Assembly (NCBI GenBank): GCA_031275255.1
Contig: JAISPA010000011.1
Location: 1 to 8,455, forward strand
Length of the DNA: 8,455 bases
From: Acidaminococcales bacterium
GTDB lineage: Bacteria > Bacillota > Negativicutes > Acidaminococcales > JAISLQ01
Direction: 5' to 3'
Below the pieces are notes generated by a model. The model worked only from the letters and a program-made list of their open reading frames with translations, made no database searches and had not been told where the DNA came from. Shown in pieces: positions 1-6,591 of the stretch. Position 1 is the first letter of the stretch. Each line of letters begins with the position of its first letter. Both the position numbers and the translations under genes were made by a program.

Positions 1-780
1 CTTCAGCGGATCCTGCACGGACCTTCAGAGGCTGTCGCGCGATTGTCCCGCCTGGCTTGCGCGATTGTCCCGCCGTATTTGCCCGGATCTTGCACTGGCC
101 TCACAGTGATCATGCCTGACGCCCTGTTACCCTTTCACTCGGACAAGGCCGCCGCGGGCGGCGCGCGCGGCAAGTTCCGGCGTCAGAAAACAGAAGAAAA
201 TCACGAACACGAATACCAGGCGGATGCCGGTGGGTTCTATCTGGCGCTGAAAGCGGGTTACAATCCGTACGGCATCTTTGTTACCGTGAGTAAACTTTCT
301 GTCAACAGCGGCGGCCGGTCAAGCAACAGCCATCCGCCGGTCGCCGAGCGGGTGGCCAGGCTGTCCGCCTTAGCCAAAAGCGAGAACATCCTGCCGGAGG
401 TTTTCCCGGCGGGCAACGCGGCGGCCGTTCAAGCGGGCGGCTGGCAGATAGTGATAAAAGAGCCGGCCGGCAGTTATTCCGCTTTGGCGCGGGCCTGGCT
501 GTTGGCAGGCAATCTGTATCTTTTGAAAAACCGCCGGCCGATAGCGCCGGAGAAATTTTTGACGCGCGCCGACGGCCCTGACGCGAAAATTTATTATGAC
601 GGCGTTGAGCTTTACACCGTGCGTCAGGCCGATCTTAAAGAAAGCGGCTTTACCGCCGCCGCCGCTTTGGCGCGCTGGTATATAGACAGGTTCCGCGAAT
701 TTGCGCGTGAGGTGAAATATGACCAGGCGCCGCCCTCCCCGCGCACGGCGGGAGATTCCGGGCAGGGCGCCGGCCCTTAG
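1..780 (+). CDS. M48-type zinc metallopeptidase, C-terminal part (5' end outside window)
   Basis: The frame is open from base 1 to a TAG at 778-780 (259 codons), so the gene probably starts upstream; a TTG at 43 is the first possible start inside the window, but I see no reason to prefer it. Counting from base 1, the segment HEHEYQADAGG holds an ExxxD motif (E71, D75) typical of the third zinc ligand of M48 peptidases. It is followed by AGYNP (85-89) and by SHPPVAERVARL (110-121), the His-Pro element and Arg helix that usually end the M48 domain. The HExxH helix normally lies about 60-70 residues before this Glu; no HExxH is present in any frame here, so it lies just outside the window or is lost. 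Residues about 122-245 form a second domain that I do not recognise, with the pattern GNLYLL...KIYYDGVELYTV...LARWYIDRF. The tail is rich in Pro and Gly. Known M48 members of this type are envelope or secreted proteases or chaperones; the location here cannot be judged without the N-terminus. The gene is codirectional with the glycogen operon but has no evident link to it. Confidence 0.7.
   Translation, partial: LQRILHGPSEAVARLSRLACAIVPPYLPGSCTGLTVIMPDALLPFHSDKAAAGGARGKFRRQKTEENHEHEYQADAGGFYLALKAGYNPYGIFVTVSKLSVNSGGRSSNSHPPVAERVARLSALAKSENILPEVFPAGNAAAVQAGGWQIVIKEPAGSYSALARAWLLAGNLYLLKNRRPIAPEKFLTRADGPDAKIYYDGVELYTVRQADLKESGFTAAAALARWYIDRFREFAREVKYDQAPPSPRTAGDSGQGAGP
7..101. repeat. Imperfect direct repeat flanking the 16-bp repeat
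   Basis: Bases 7-24 (cggatcctgcacggacct) and 84-101 (cggatcttgcactggcct) agree at 15 of 18 positions and lie 77 bp apart. The similarity also appears in translation, as SGSCTDLQ in frame 2 against PGSCTGLT in frame 1. These copies bracket the pair of 16-bp repeats, so about the first 107 bases look like a small cluster of degenerate repeats. I do not recognise the element. Confidence 0.45.
37..74. repeat. 16-bp direct repeat, two copies 22 bp apart
   Basis: The 16-mer gcgcgattgtcccgcc occurs exactly at 37-52 and again at 59-74. The 22-bp offset is not a multiple of three, so the two copies are read in different frames of the overlapping peptidase ORF (ARLSR in the first, AIVPP in the second). 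This could be a small tandem duplication, part of a longer degenerate repeat, or chance within GC-rich sequence. Confidence 0.6.
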
Positions 781-786
781 TTTTTT
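764..786 (+). terminator. Likely intrinsic terminator of the peptidase gene
   Basis: AGGGC (764-768) pairs with GCCCT (773-777) around a GCCG loop, giving a five-pair stem that is almost all G-C. It is followed by the TAG stop codon and then six Ts (781-786). The hairpin lies inside the last codons of the peptidase gene. The stem is short and the T-run is separated from it by TAG, so this is probable rather than certain. A second possible hairpin at 818-843 (CGC-A-GGCC against GGCCGCG, 11-nt loop) is followed by TAAAATTT but has no T-run. Confidence 0.5.
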
Positions 787-843
787 ATCGGCGAACGCGC
801 CTTGACCTGTAACGCCGCGCAGGCCTTGCCGGGGACGGCCGCG

Positions 844-951
844 TAAAATTTCCGGAACGGCTTTCGGCACTCATATTTTTGCAGGATTTTTCATAATGGT
901 GTCGAACTGACTAAATAAAAATAGTAAGCTTTTCTTGAGAAGTGTGAGCAA
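844..951 (+). promoter_or_regulatory. Leader and presumed promoter region of the glg operon
   Basis: This is the second, AT-rich half of the gap between the peptidase stop and the glgB start, and the only sizeable non-coding space before the five-gene run, so the operon promoter is expected here. Hexamers close to the -10 consensus are TAAAAT (844-849) and CATAAT (892-897), but neither has a convincing -35 box at 16-18 bp. An alternative sigma factor or a promoter farther upstream is possible. TTCCGGAA (850-857) is a short palindrome. The glgB ribosome-binding site is weak (GAGAAG, 937-942). I see no riboswitch or clear operator. Confidence 0.3.
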
Positions 952-2838
952 ATGGTTATTGGCGAACTGGACCGCTATTTGTTTGCCGAAGGCAGGCACT
1001 GCGAAATATTCAAGTTCTTGGGCGCGCACAAAACCAGTTTGGCCGGCGGAGACGGGGCGGTTTTTTCGGTGTGGGCGCCGGCCGCCAAAGCGGTATGGGT
1101 TGTCGGCGATTTTGATGATTGGCGCGGGTCGGATTTTCCGCTGCAAAATATCGGCGACGGCCTTTGGCAGGTTTTTGTACCGGGCGCCGGCGCGGGTATG
1201 CGTTATAAATATAAGATTGCGGGCGCGGACGGACAAACGCGGTTAAAAGCCGATCCTTTGGCTTTCGCCGCGGAACTTAGGCCGAAGACGGCTTCCGTGC
1301 TGACCGCGCCGGACGGGTTTTGCTGGACCGACTGGGAGTGGATGAAAAACCGCTCCGCCGATTCTTACGAACAGCCTGTCAATATTTATGAAGTGCATTT
1401 GAGTTCCTGGCGGCAAAAAGCGGACGGGGGATTTTTGTCTTACCGCGAGCTGGCCGAAACGCTGCCGGCCTACGTCCGGGATATGGGTTATACGCATATA
1501 GAAGTGCTGCCTTTGTCCGAGCATCCTTTGGACAATTCCTGGGGTTATCAGGCCACAGGCTATTACGCTCCGACCAGCCGTTACGGCACGGCGGATGATT
1601 TGAAGCATTTTGTGGACGTCTGCCATAATCTGGGCATAGGCGTCATCATGGACTGGGTTCCCGGTCATTTTTGCAAAGACGATCACGGTCTGCGGCAATT
1701 TGACGGCAGCTACTGCTATGAGCCGGCTCACCCCCTGCGCCGGGACAACGAAGGCTGGGGAACGTCGTACTTTGATCTTTATAAACCGCAGGTACGCAGT
1801 TTTCTTATTTCCAACGCCTGTTACTGGATAGAAGTTTTTCATATCGACGGCTTGCGCGTGGACGCGGTAGCCAGCATGCTTTACCTTGATTACAACAAGC
1901 CTCCGGGCAAATGGCTGCCCAATGAGTACGGCGGGCGTGAAAATACTTACGGTATCATGTTTTTTCATGATTTAAGCCGCCTGGTATTCAAGCGCAACCC
2001 TCAAACATTGCTGATGGCCGAGGAGTCAACCTCCTATCCGATGGTAACCTGGCCGGTGCACAGCGGCGGCCTGGGGTTTAATTATAAATGGAACATGGGC
2101 TGGATGAACGACGTGCTGGAATATATGGGCAAAAAAACGGTGCATCGGCGCGGCGTCCATAGCTATATAACATTTTCCTTCATGTACGCTTTTTCGGAGA
2201 ATTTTGTCCTGCCTTTTTCCCACGACGAAGTAGTACACGGCAAAAAATCCCTGATCGGCAAAATGCCGGGCGATTATTGGCAGAAATTTGCCAATGTACG
2301 TCTGCTGCTGGGCTATATGATGGCTCATCCCGGCAAGAAGCTGCTGTTTATGGGGCAGGAATTCGGCCAGTTTATCGAGTGGGATGAAAAAAAGCAGCTG
2401 GATTGGTTTCTGCTTGATTATGAAGCGCATCGCCAGCTTAAGGATTACGTCAAAAAACTCAATGCTCTTTACCGCCGGGAAAGCTGTTTCTGGCAGATAG
2501 ACTCCGATTGGAGCGGGTTTGCCTGGCTGGAGCCTGACGACAAAGACCACAGCATAATCAGTTTCCTGCGTTTTGACAAAAAAGGCCGGCACGTCGCGGT
2601 TGTCTGCAATTTCACGGAGATCGCCCACGACGGCTACCGGGTGGGCGTCCCGCAAATAGGCCCTTATCATGAGGTCTTAAACAGCGACGACGCGGAGTTC
2701 GGCGGCAGCGGCAAATGGACCAGGCGCGTCCTCATCGCCAACCCCACCCCCTGGCACGGGCAGGAGTATTCCCTGCTCGTCAGAGTGCCGCCTTTATCTT
2801 CTTTGTATATCGGCGCAGGCGATGAAAAAGGGGGATAA
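952..2838 (+). CDS. glgB: 1,4-alpha-glucan branching enzyme GlgB
   Basis: GlgB cuts an alpha-1,4 glucan chain and rejoins the piece through an alpha-1,6 bond, creating the branches of glycogen in the cytoplasm. The 628-residue protein has an N-terminal CBM48-like beta domain (about 25-110, with [19 protein letters not shown]), a GH13 barrel (about 140-500) and a C-terminal beta domain. The conserved GH13 regions are intact: DWVPGHF (234-240), [11 protein letters not shown] with nucleophile D304, MAEEST with acid/base E357, and SHDEVVHGK with H424/D425. The 53-residue gap between nucleophile and acid equals that of the E. coli enzyme. It lacks the extra N1 domain of the E. coli protein (728 residues) and is about the size of the Bacillus form. 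The ATG at 952 is the only plausible start, since an in-frame TAA lies at 925-927; its Shine-Dalgarno (GAGAAG) is weak. It is the first gene of the operon, and its last codons contain the glgC ribosome-binding site. Confidence 0.97.
   Translation: MVIGELDRYLFAEGRHCEIFKFLGAHKTSLAGGDGAVFSVWAPAAKAVWVVGDFDDWRGSDFPLQNIGDGLWQVFVPGAGAGMRYKYKIAGADGQTRLKADPLAFAAELRPKTASVLTAPDGFCWTDWEWMKNRSADSYEQPVNIYEVHLSSWRQKADGGFLSYRELAETLPAYVRDMGYTHIEVLPLSEHPLDNSWGYQATGYYAPTSRYGTADDLKHFVDVCHNLGIGVIMDWVPGHFCKDDHGLRQFDGSYCYEPAHPLRRDNEGWGTSYFDLYKPQVRSFLISNACYWIEVFHIDGLRVDAVASMLYLDYNKPPGKWLPNEYGGRENTYGIMFFHDLSRLVFKRNPQTLLMAEESTSYPMVTWPVHSGGLGFNYKWNMGWMNDVLEYMGKKTVHRRGVHSYITFSFMYAFSENFVLPFSHDEVVHGKKSLIGKMPGDYWQKFANVRLLLGYMMAHPGKKLLFMGQEFGQFIEWDEKKQLDWFLLDYEAHRQLKDYVKKLNALYRRESCFWQIDSDWSGFAWLEPDDKDHSIISFLRFDKKGRHVAVVCNFTEIAHDGYRVGVPQIGPYHEVLNSDDAEFGGSGKWTRRVLIANPTPWHGQEYSLLVRVPPLSSLYIGAGDEKGG
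2830..2834 (+). promoter_or_regulatory. Ribosome-binding site deciding the glgC start
   Basis: A run of five Gs preceded by five As lies 11 nt before ATG 2846 and inside the last two sense codons of glgB. It supports 2846 over the in-frame ATG at 2822, which sits upstream of this site and has only a weak GCAGG before it. Confidence 0.7.
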
Positions 2839-2845
2839 CCTATTT

Positions 2846-3988
2846 ATGCAAAAGCCTTCGTGTATCGCGATGCTGCTCGCAGGCGGGCAAGGCAGCCGGC
2901 TGGGCGGCCTGACCAGGAACATAGCCAAGCCCGCCGTGCCGTTTGGCGGCAAATACCGCATAATTGATTTTGCCCTCAGCAACTGCTACAATTCCGGCGT
3001 TTACACGGTGGGCGTGCTGACACAATATCAGCCGCTGGAACTTCACAGATACATCGGCATAGGCAGCCCCTGGGATCTTGACCGCCAGCACGGCGGGGTT
3101 TACATCCTGCCGCCCTACGCCCGCGAAGGCGGCGCCGACTGGTACAAAGGCACGGCGGACGCCCTGTATCAAAACATCAAGTTTGTCGACAGCATGAACC
3201 CGGACCATGTGGCCGTACTCTCCGGCGACCATGTTTATAAGATGGATTACGCCCAAATGCTCTCTTTCCATATCAAAAAAAATGCGGACGTAACCATTGC
3301 CGTCATAAACGTCGATATCAAGGAAGCCAACCGTTTCGGTATAATGTGCGCGGACAGGGACGGCCGGATCACCGCTTTCGCGGAAAAACCCAAAAATCCG
3401 CAAAGCACCCTCGCCTCCATGGGCGTTTATATTTTCCACTGGCAGGTACTGCGCCGCTATCTCATAGAAGACAGCCAGAACATGAAAAGTTCGCACGATT
3501 TCGGCAAAGACATAATCCCCCGTATGCTCCTTAAAAAAGAAAAACTTTTTGCTTATCCTTTTGAAGGTTACTGGCGGGACGTCGGCACGGTTGAAAGCTA
3601 CTGGCAAGCCAGCATGGATCTTTTGGGCGACGATTACGCTTTCGATCTTTATTCTCCCGACTGGATCATCAGTTCGGAAAACCTCGCCCTTCCTCCTCAT
3701 TACATCAGCAAAGAAGGCCGCGTGGTCAAATCGCTTGTCAGCGAAGCTTGCGTAGTCCATGGCAGCGTGGAAAACAGCATCCTTTTTCCTTCCGTCACCG
3801 TGGAGGAAGGCGCCGTGGTGAAAAATTCCGTGATAATGGCCGAATCCCGCATCTCCATGGGTGCGGTGGTTGAAAGAGCGATTATCGGATATAAGGTTTT
3901 CGTCATGCAAAAGCAAAAAATACTTCCGGACGGCCCGGACGATATTGTGCTGCATTTTTCCGGCGGCGAAAAACTGGATGAGGGCTGA
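2846..3988 (+). CDS. glgC: Glucose-1-phosphate adenylyltransferase, catalytic subunit GlgC
   Basis: GlgC makes ADP-glucose and pyrophosphate from ATP and glucose-1-phosphate, the committed and usually regulated step of bacterial glycogen synthesis. The 380-residue product opens with a nucleotidyltransferase domain. It carries the LAGGQGSRL loop (11-19), [16 protein letters not shown] (27-42), [10 protein letters not shown] (126-135, with D128 as the metal-binding catalytic Asp) and FAEKP (178-182, with K181 matching the glucose-1-phosphate-binding Lys). YWRDVGTV lies at 242-249. From about 285 to 345 the sequence turns into a left-handed beta-helix with hexapeptide-like repeats ([20 protein letters not shown]). 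An ATG at 2822, inside glgB, would add eight residues. I chose 2846 because the strong G-rich ribosome site lies just before it and because [14 protein letters not shown] fits the N-termini of Bacillus-type GlgC proteins. The gap to glgB is seven bases. It probably works together with GlgD, encoded next. Confidence 0.96.
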   Translation: MQKPSCIAMLLAGGQGSRLGGLTRNIAKPAVPFGGKYRIIDFALSNCYNSGVYTVGVLTQYQPLELHRYIGIGSPWDLDRQHGGVYILPPYAREGGADWYKGTADALYQNIKFVDSMNPDHVAVLSGDHVYKMDYAQMLSFHIKKNADVTIAVINVDIKEANRFGIMCADRDGRITAFAEKPKNPQSTLASMGVYIFHWQVLRRYLIEDSQNMKSSHDFGKDIIPRMLLKKEKLFAYPFEGYWRDVGTVESYWQASMDLLGDDYAFDLYSPDWIISSENLALPPHYISKEGRVVKSLVSEACVVHGSVENSILFPSVTVEEGAVVKNSVIMAESRISMGAVVERAIIGYKVFVMQKQKILPDGPDDIVLHFSGGEKLDEG

Positions 3989-4013
3989 AGGCGGTTTTGC
4001 TTTTTACCTGAGC

Positions 4014-4020
4014 GGGGAGG
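4014..4020 (+). promoter_or_regulatory. Strong glgD ribosome-binding site
   Basis: GGGGAGG lies 7 nt before ATG 4028 in the 39-bp gap after glgC, the largest gap in the operon. It is the best Shine-Dalgarno match in the window. The gap shows no terminator or promoter. Confidence 0.75.
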
Positions 4021-4027
4021 CGTTTGT

Positions 4028-5137
4028 ATGAACAATGTTATGGGATTGATCAACCTGCACGAAAATACGGTAAAATTGGACGCCCTGACGCAAACGCGCC
4101 CTTTGGCGGCGGTTCCTTTCGGGAGCAAATACCGGATGATAGATTTTGCGCTTTCCAATATGGTCAATTCCGGCGTACATAACGTCGGCATACTCATCCC
4201 GGAGCATTCCGGGGCGCTTATTCAGCATTTGCGGGCAGGCAAGGACTGGGACCTTGACCGCAAACACGAGGGTTTGTTTCTGCTCATTCCCACGCCGCGC
4301 ACTCCGCTGGCCGGCACAGGCGATGTGGATTATTATTCTCAGCATCTGGATTATTTGCTTGACGCCAAACAAGAATACGTCATCTTGTCCGCCAGCCAGT
4401 TTTTATGCAACCTGAACTACGGCCTGGCGCTTGAATATCATCAGAAATCAAAAGCCGACGCTACGCTCATCTACCGGCGCCTGGGCAGCAATGAAACAAG
4501 GCCGTCCGACGCGGTCATGCTCTCCCTGGACGACGACCGTTTTATCACCGACATGGAAATAGCGCCGCCGCAAAGCAAAAGCCGCAATCTGTACATGAGC
4601 ATGGCGATCACCGGCCGCAAACTGCTCATAGACGTCATAACCAACGCCATGAGCCGGGGCGGCGGCGATTATGTCCGGCAGCTGCAGGCAAACCTCAAAA
4701 ACCTGCGGTTGAACGCTTGGGAGTTTACCGGCTATACGGCCAACATTTCCGACGTCAGGGAATATTACAGACATCACATGGCGCTTTTGAACCAGGCCGT
4801 CTGGCGGGACCTTTTCTTTCGCAACGGCCATATCTACACCAAAGTAAAAGATTCTGTGCCGACCAAATACCTGTCTGAGGCCAAAGTAGAAAATTCCATT
4901 TTGGCCAACAGCTGTCAGATAAACGGTTCCGTAAAAAACAGCGTGCTCTTCCGTTCGGTACATGTAGCAAAGGGCGCTGTGGTAAAAAACTCTATAATCA
5001 TGCAGTATTCCTATATAGGAAGCGGCGCCCGCCTGGAAAACGCGATCTGCGACAAAGACGTCGAGATAACGCCGGGTCGTTCGCTCAAAGGCGATCCGTT
5101 ATATCCGCTTGTAATAAAAAAAGGAACGGTGGTTTGA
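4028..5137 (+). CDS. glgD: GlgD, non-catalytic ADP-glucose pyrophosphorylase subunit
   Basis: This is a paralogue of GlgC with the same fold but a degraded active site. The 369-residue protein shares PLAAVPFGSKYRMIDFALSN (25-44), GKDWDLDRK (71-79) and a C-terminal beta-helix (about 280-345, with VENSIL, VKNSVLF and VKNSIIM). The glycine-rich ATP loop of GlgC (GGQGSRL) is missing: the N-terminus reads GLINLHENTVKLDALTQTRP instead. The catalytic segment [10 protein letters not shown] is replaced by SASQFLCNLNY (121-131), so the key Asp is gone, and there is no FxEKP motif. From work on Firmicutes GlgC/GlgD pairs, GlgD is regarded as an inactive or nearly inactive partner that raises the activity of GlgC in a mixed complex; that role here is inferred. 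It starts at an ATG with a very good ribosome site 39 bp after glgC and ends at a TGA (5135-5137) that touches the glgA start region. Confidence 0.95.
   Translation: MNNVMGLINLHENTVKLDALTQTRPLAAVPFGSKYRMIDFALSNMVNSGVHNVGILIPEHSGALIQHLRAGKDWDLDRKHEGLFLLIPTPRTPLAGTGDVDYYSQHLDYLLDAKQEYVILSASQFLCNLNYGLALEYHQKSKADATLIYRRLGSNETRPSDAVMLSLDDDRFITDMEIAPPQSKSRNLYMSMAITGRKLLIDVITNAMSRGGGDYVRQLQANLKNLRLNAWEFTGYTANISDVREYYRHHMALLNQAVWRDLFFRNGHIYTKVKDSVPTKYLSEAKVENSILANSCQINGSVKNSVLFRSVHVAKGAVVKNSIIMQYSYIGSGARLENAICDKDVEITPGRSLKGDPLYPLVIKKGTVV
5121..5125 (+). promoter_or_regulatory. Ribosome-binding site of glgA inside glgD
   Basis: AAGGA at 5121-5125, within the last codons of glgD, lies 14 nt before ATG 5140 but only 8 nt before an in-frame TTG at 5134. 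TTG 5134 overlaps the glgD TGA. The spacing favours the TTG, while the protein family favours the ATG, so the true start is uncertain by two codons. Confidence 0.5.
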
Positions 5138-5139
5138 TT

Positions 5140-6588
5140 ATGAAACGTGTATTATTTGTTGCGTCGGAGGCCGCGCCGTTTGCGAAAACCGGCGGATTGG
5201 GCGATGTGGTGGGATCTTTGCCGGTGGAAATGTCCAAACAGGGGATGGATGCCCGCGTCATAATGCCCTGGTACCGCGACATACCGCAGTCGCTCAAGGA
5301 CAAGGCGCAAGCCCTGACCGAATGTACCATAAGCATTTCCTGGCGCAAGCAAGAGGCTGTGTTATGGAAAATCGAGCATAACGGCGTAGTTTTTTATTTT
5401 GTCGACCAGCCCTATTATTTTGACCGCAACGGTTTTTACGGTTATTTTGACGACGCGGAAAGGTTCGCCTTCTTTTCGCAGGCGGTTTTGGCGCTTTTGG
5501 ACAAGATTGATTTCGTCCCTGACGTCATTCACGCGCATGATTGGCATACCGCCCTGATTCCGCTTTATCTGGAGCATTTTTATCGCAGCTACGAGCCCTG
5601 GAAAGACATGAAAACCGTCTTTACCATCCACAACCTGGCTTATCAGGGCAAGTTTTCACCTGCGATCATTGAAGACGTGTTAGGGCTCAACTGGGGTTAT
5701 TTTACCGGCGACAAACTGGAATTTAACGGTTGCGTCAATTTAATGAAGGGCGGAATACTTTACGCCAGCGCGGTTACCACCGTGAGCGAAACTTACGCTG
5801 ATGAAATCATGACGCCGGAACACGGGGAAGGACTTGACGGCGTTTTGCGCGCCTGCGCGGGGAAATTTTACGGCTTGCTGAACGGCATCGACTACGGGGT
5901 CTACAATCCCTGGAAAGATCCCTATCTGGCCGCCAACTTTCACAGCGCCCCCAACATGCTGACCCGCCGCCAGAAAAACAAAGAATGGCTGTGGGACGAG
6001 CTGGGTTTCACCGGCGACAAAAACGCGCCCATAGTGGCGGTGGTTTCCCGGATTGTGGCCAGCAAGGGGTTTGACCTCATCTGCGAGGCAATTTCGGCTA
6101 TTCTCGACTCCGGCTGCAAACTGGTCATTCTGGGCGCGGGCGAAGCCGGGTACGAAGGATATCTGCGGCATATCGGCGGCCAAAACGCCGGTTCCATGGC
6201 GGTACGCACGCAGTTCAACGATGTGCTGGCGCGGCAAATATACGGCGGCAGCGACATCTTCCTGATGCCGTCGGTATTCGAACCGTGCGGCATAGGGCAG
6301 ATGATCGCCATGCGCTACGGCTGTATTCCTATCGTACACGAAACAGGCGGTCTTATAGACACGGTAAGGCCTTACAATAAATTTACCGGCGAGGGGACGG
6401 GTTTCGGCTTCAAAGAAATGACGGCCGGCAGTTTTCTGCGTGTTTACCACGAAGCGCTGGAAGTCTACCGGGACAAAAAAGCCTGGACAAAACTGGTCAG
6501 CCGGGCCATGAAGGAAAATTTCAGCTGGGATCATACGGTGCGAAAATATATTGAACTTTACAACAATCTTTGCGAAGAAAAGGAGTAG
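5140..6588 (+). CDS. glgA: Glycogen synthase GlgA (ADP-glucose-dependent)
   Basis: GlgA transfers glucose from ADP-glucose to the non-reducing end of an alpha-1,4 glucan (GT5 family, GT-B fold, retaining). The 482-residue protein is of usual bacterial length. The N-terminal Rossmann domain begins MKRVLFVASEAAPFAKTGG, with the ADP-glucose-binding KTGGL motif at 16-20. HAHDWHTALIP (131-141) and FTIHNLAYQG (161-170) follow, and NGIDYGVYNP (248-257) marks the linker. The C-terminal domain has SRIVASKGFDL (303-313), where R304 and K309 match the phosphate-binding Arg and Lys. It also has SVFEPCGIGQ (378-387), with E381 as the conserved Glu, then ETGGLIDTV (401-409). I chose ATG 5140 because GlgA proteins commonly begin MKVLFVASE; a TTG at 5134 would add two residues and has better ribosome-site spacing. 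The gene follows glgD by two bases and ends in a TAG directly behind the glgP ribosome site. Confidence 0.96.
   Translation: MKRVLFVASEAAPFAKTGGLGDVVGSLPVEMSKQGMDARVIMPWYRDIPQSLKDKAQALTECTISISWRKQEAVLWKIEHNGVVFYFVDQPYYFDRNGFYGYFDDAERFAFFSQAVLALLDKIDFVPDVIHAHDWHTALIPLYLEHFYRSYEPWKDMKTVFTIHNLAYQGKFSPAIIEDVLGLNWGYFTGDKLEFNGCVNLMKGGILYASAVTTVSETYADEIMTPEHGEGLDGVLRACAGKFYGLLNGIDYGVYNPWKDPYLAANFHSAPNMLTRRQKNKEWLWDELGFTGDKNAPIVAVVSRIVASKGFDLICEAISAILDSGCKLVILGAGEAGYEGYLRHIGGQNAGSMAVRTQFNDVLARQIYGGSDIFLMPSVFEPCGIGQMIAMRYGCIPIVHETGGLIDTVRPYNKFTGEGTGFGFKEMTAGSFLRVYHEALEVYRDKKAWTKLVSRAMKENFSWDHTVRKYIELYNNLCEEKE
6581..6585 (+). promoter_or_regulatory. Ribosome-binding site of glgP at the glgA stop
   Basis: AGGAG lies immediately before the glgA TAG (6586-6588) and 6 nt before ATG 6592. 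Ribosomes finishing glgA would sit on this site, which suggests coupled translation of the synthase and the phosphorylase. Confidence 0.7.
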
Positions 6589-6591
6589 AAA

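Noticed and set aside
148..162. GCCGCC/GGCGGC palindrome in the peptidase ORF
   Set aside because: A small inverted repeat in very GC-rich coding sequence, with a three-base loop and no T-run or adjacent signal, so no function can be argued.
818..843. GC-rich hairpin between the peptidase and glgB
   Set aside because: The stem has a bulge and an 11-nt loop, and it is followed by TAAAATTT rather than a T-run. It may be a leader structure, but a terminator call is not supported.
896..910. Four-codon ORF (MVSN) in the glgB leader with an AGGA 9 nt upstream
   Set aside because: A four-codon frame with a minimal ribosome site is likely by chance in AT-rich leader DNA. It has no attenuator-like codon run, and no competing hairpins with a T-run follow it.
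2822..2845. Upstream ATG of glgC inside glgB as the true start
   Set aside because: It has no good ribosome site, and the eight added residues (MKKGDNLF) are not expected from the family N-terminus; ATG 2846 follows a strong G-rich site.
2840..3955. Long antisense open frame (371 codons) opposite glgC
   Set aside because: It covers an unmistakable glgC on the other strand, has no recognisable domain, and is rich in His, Val and Ala in the way expected of reverse reads of a GC-rich coding sequence.
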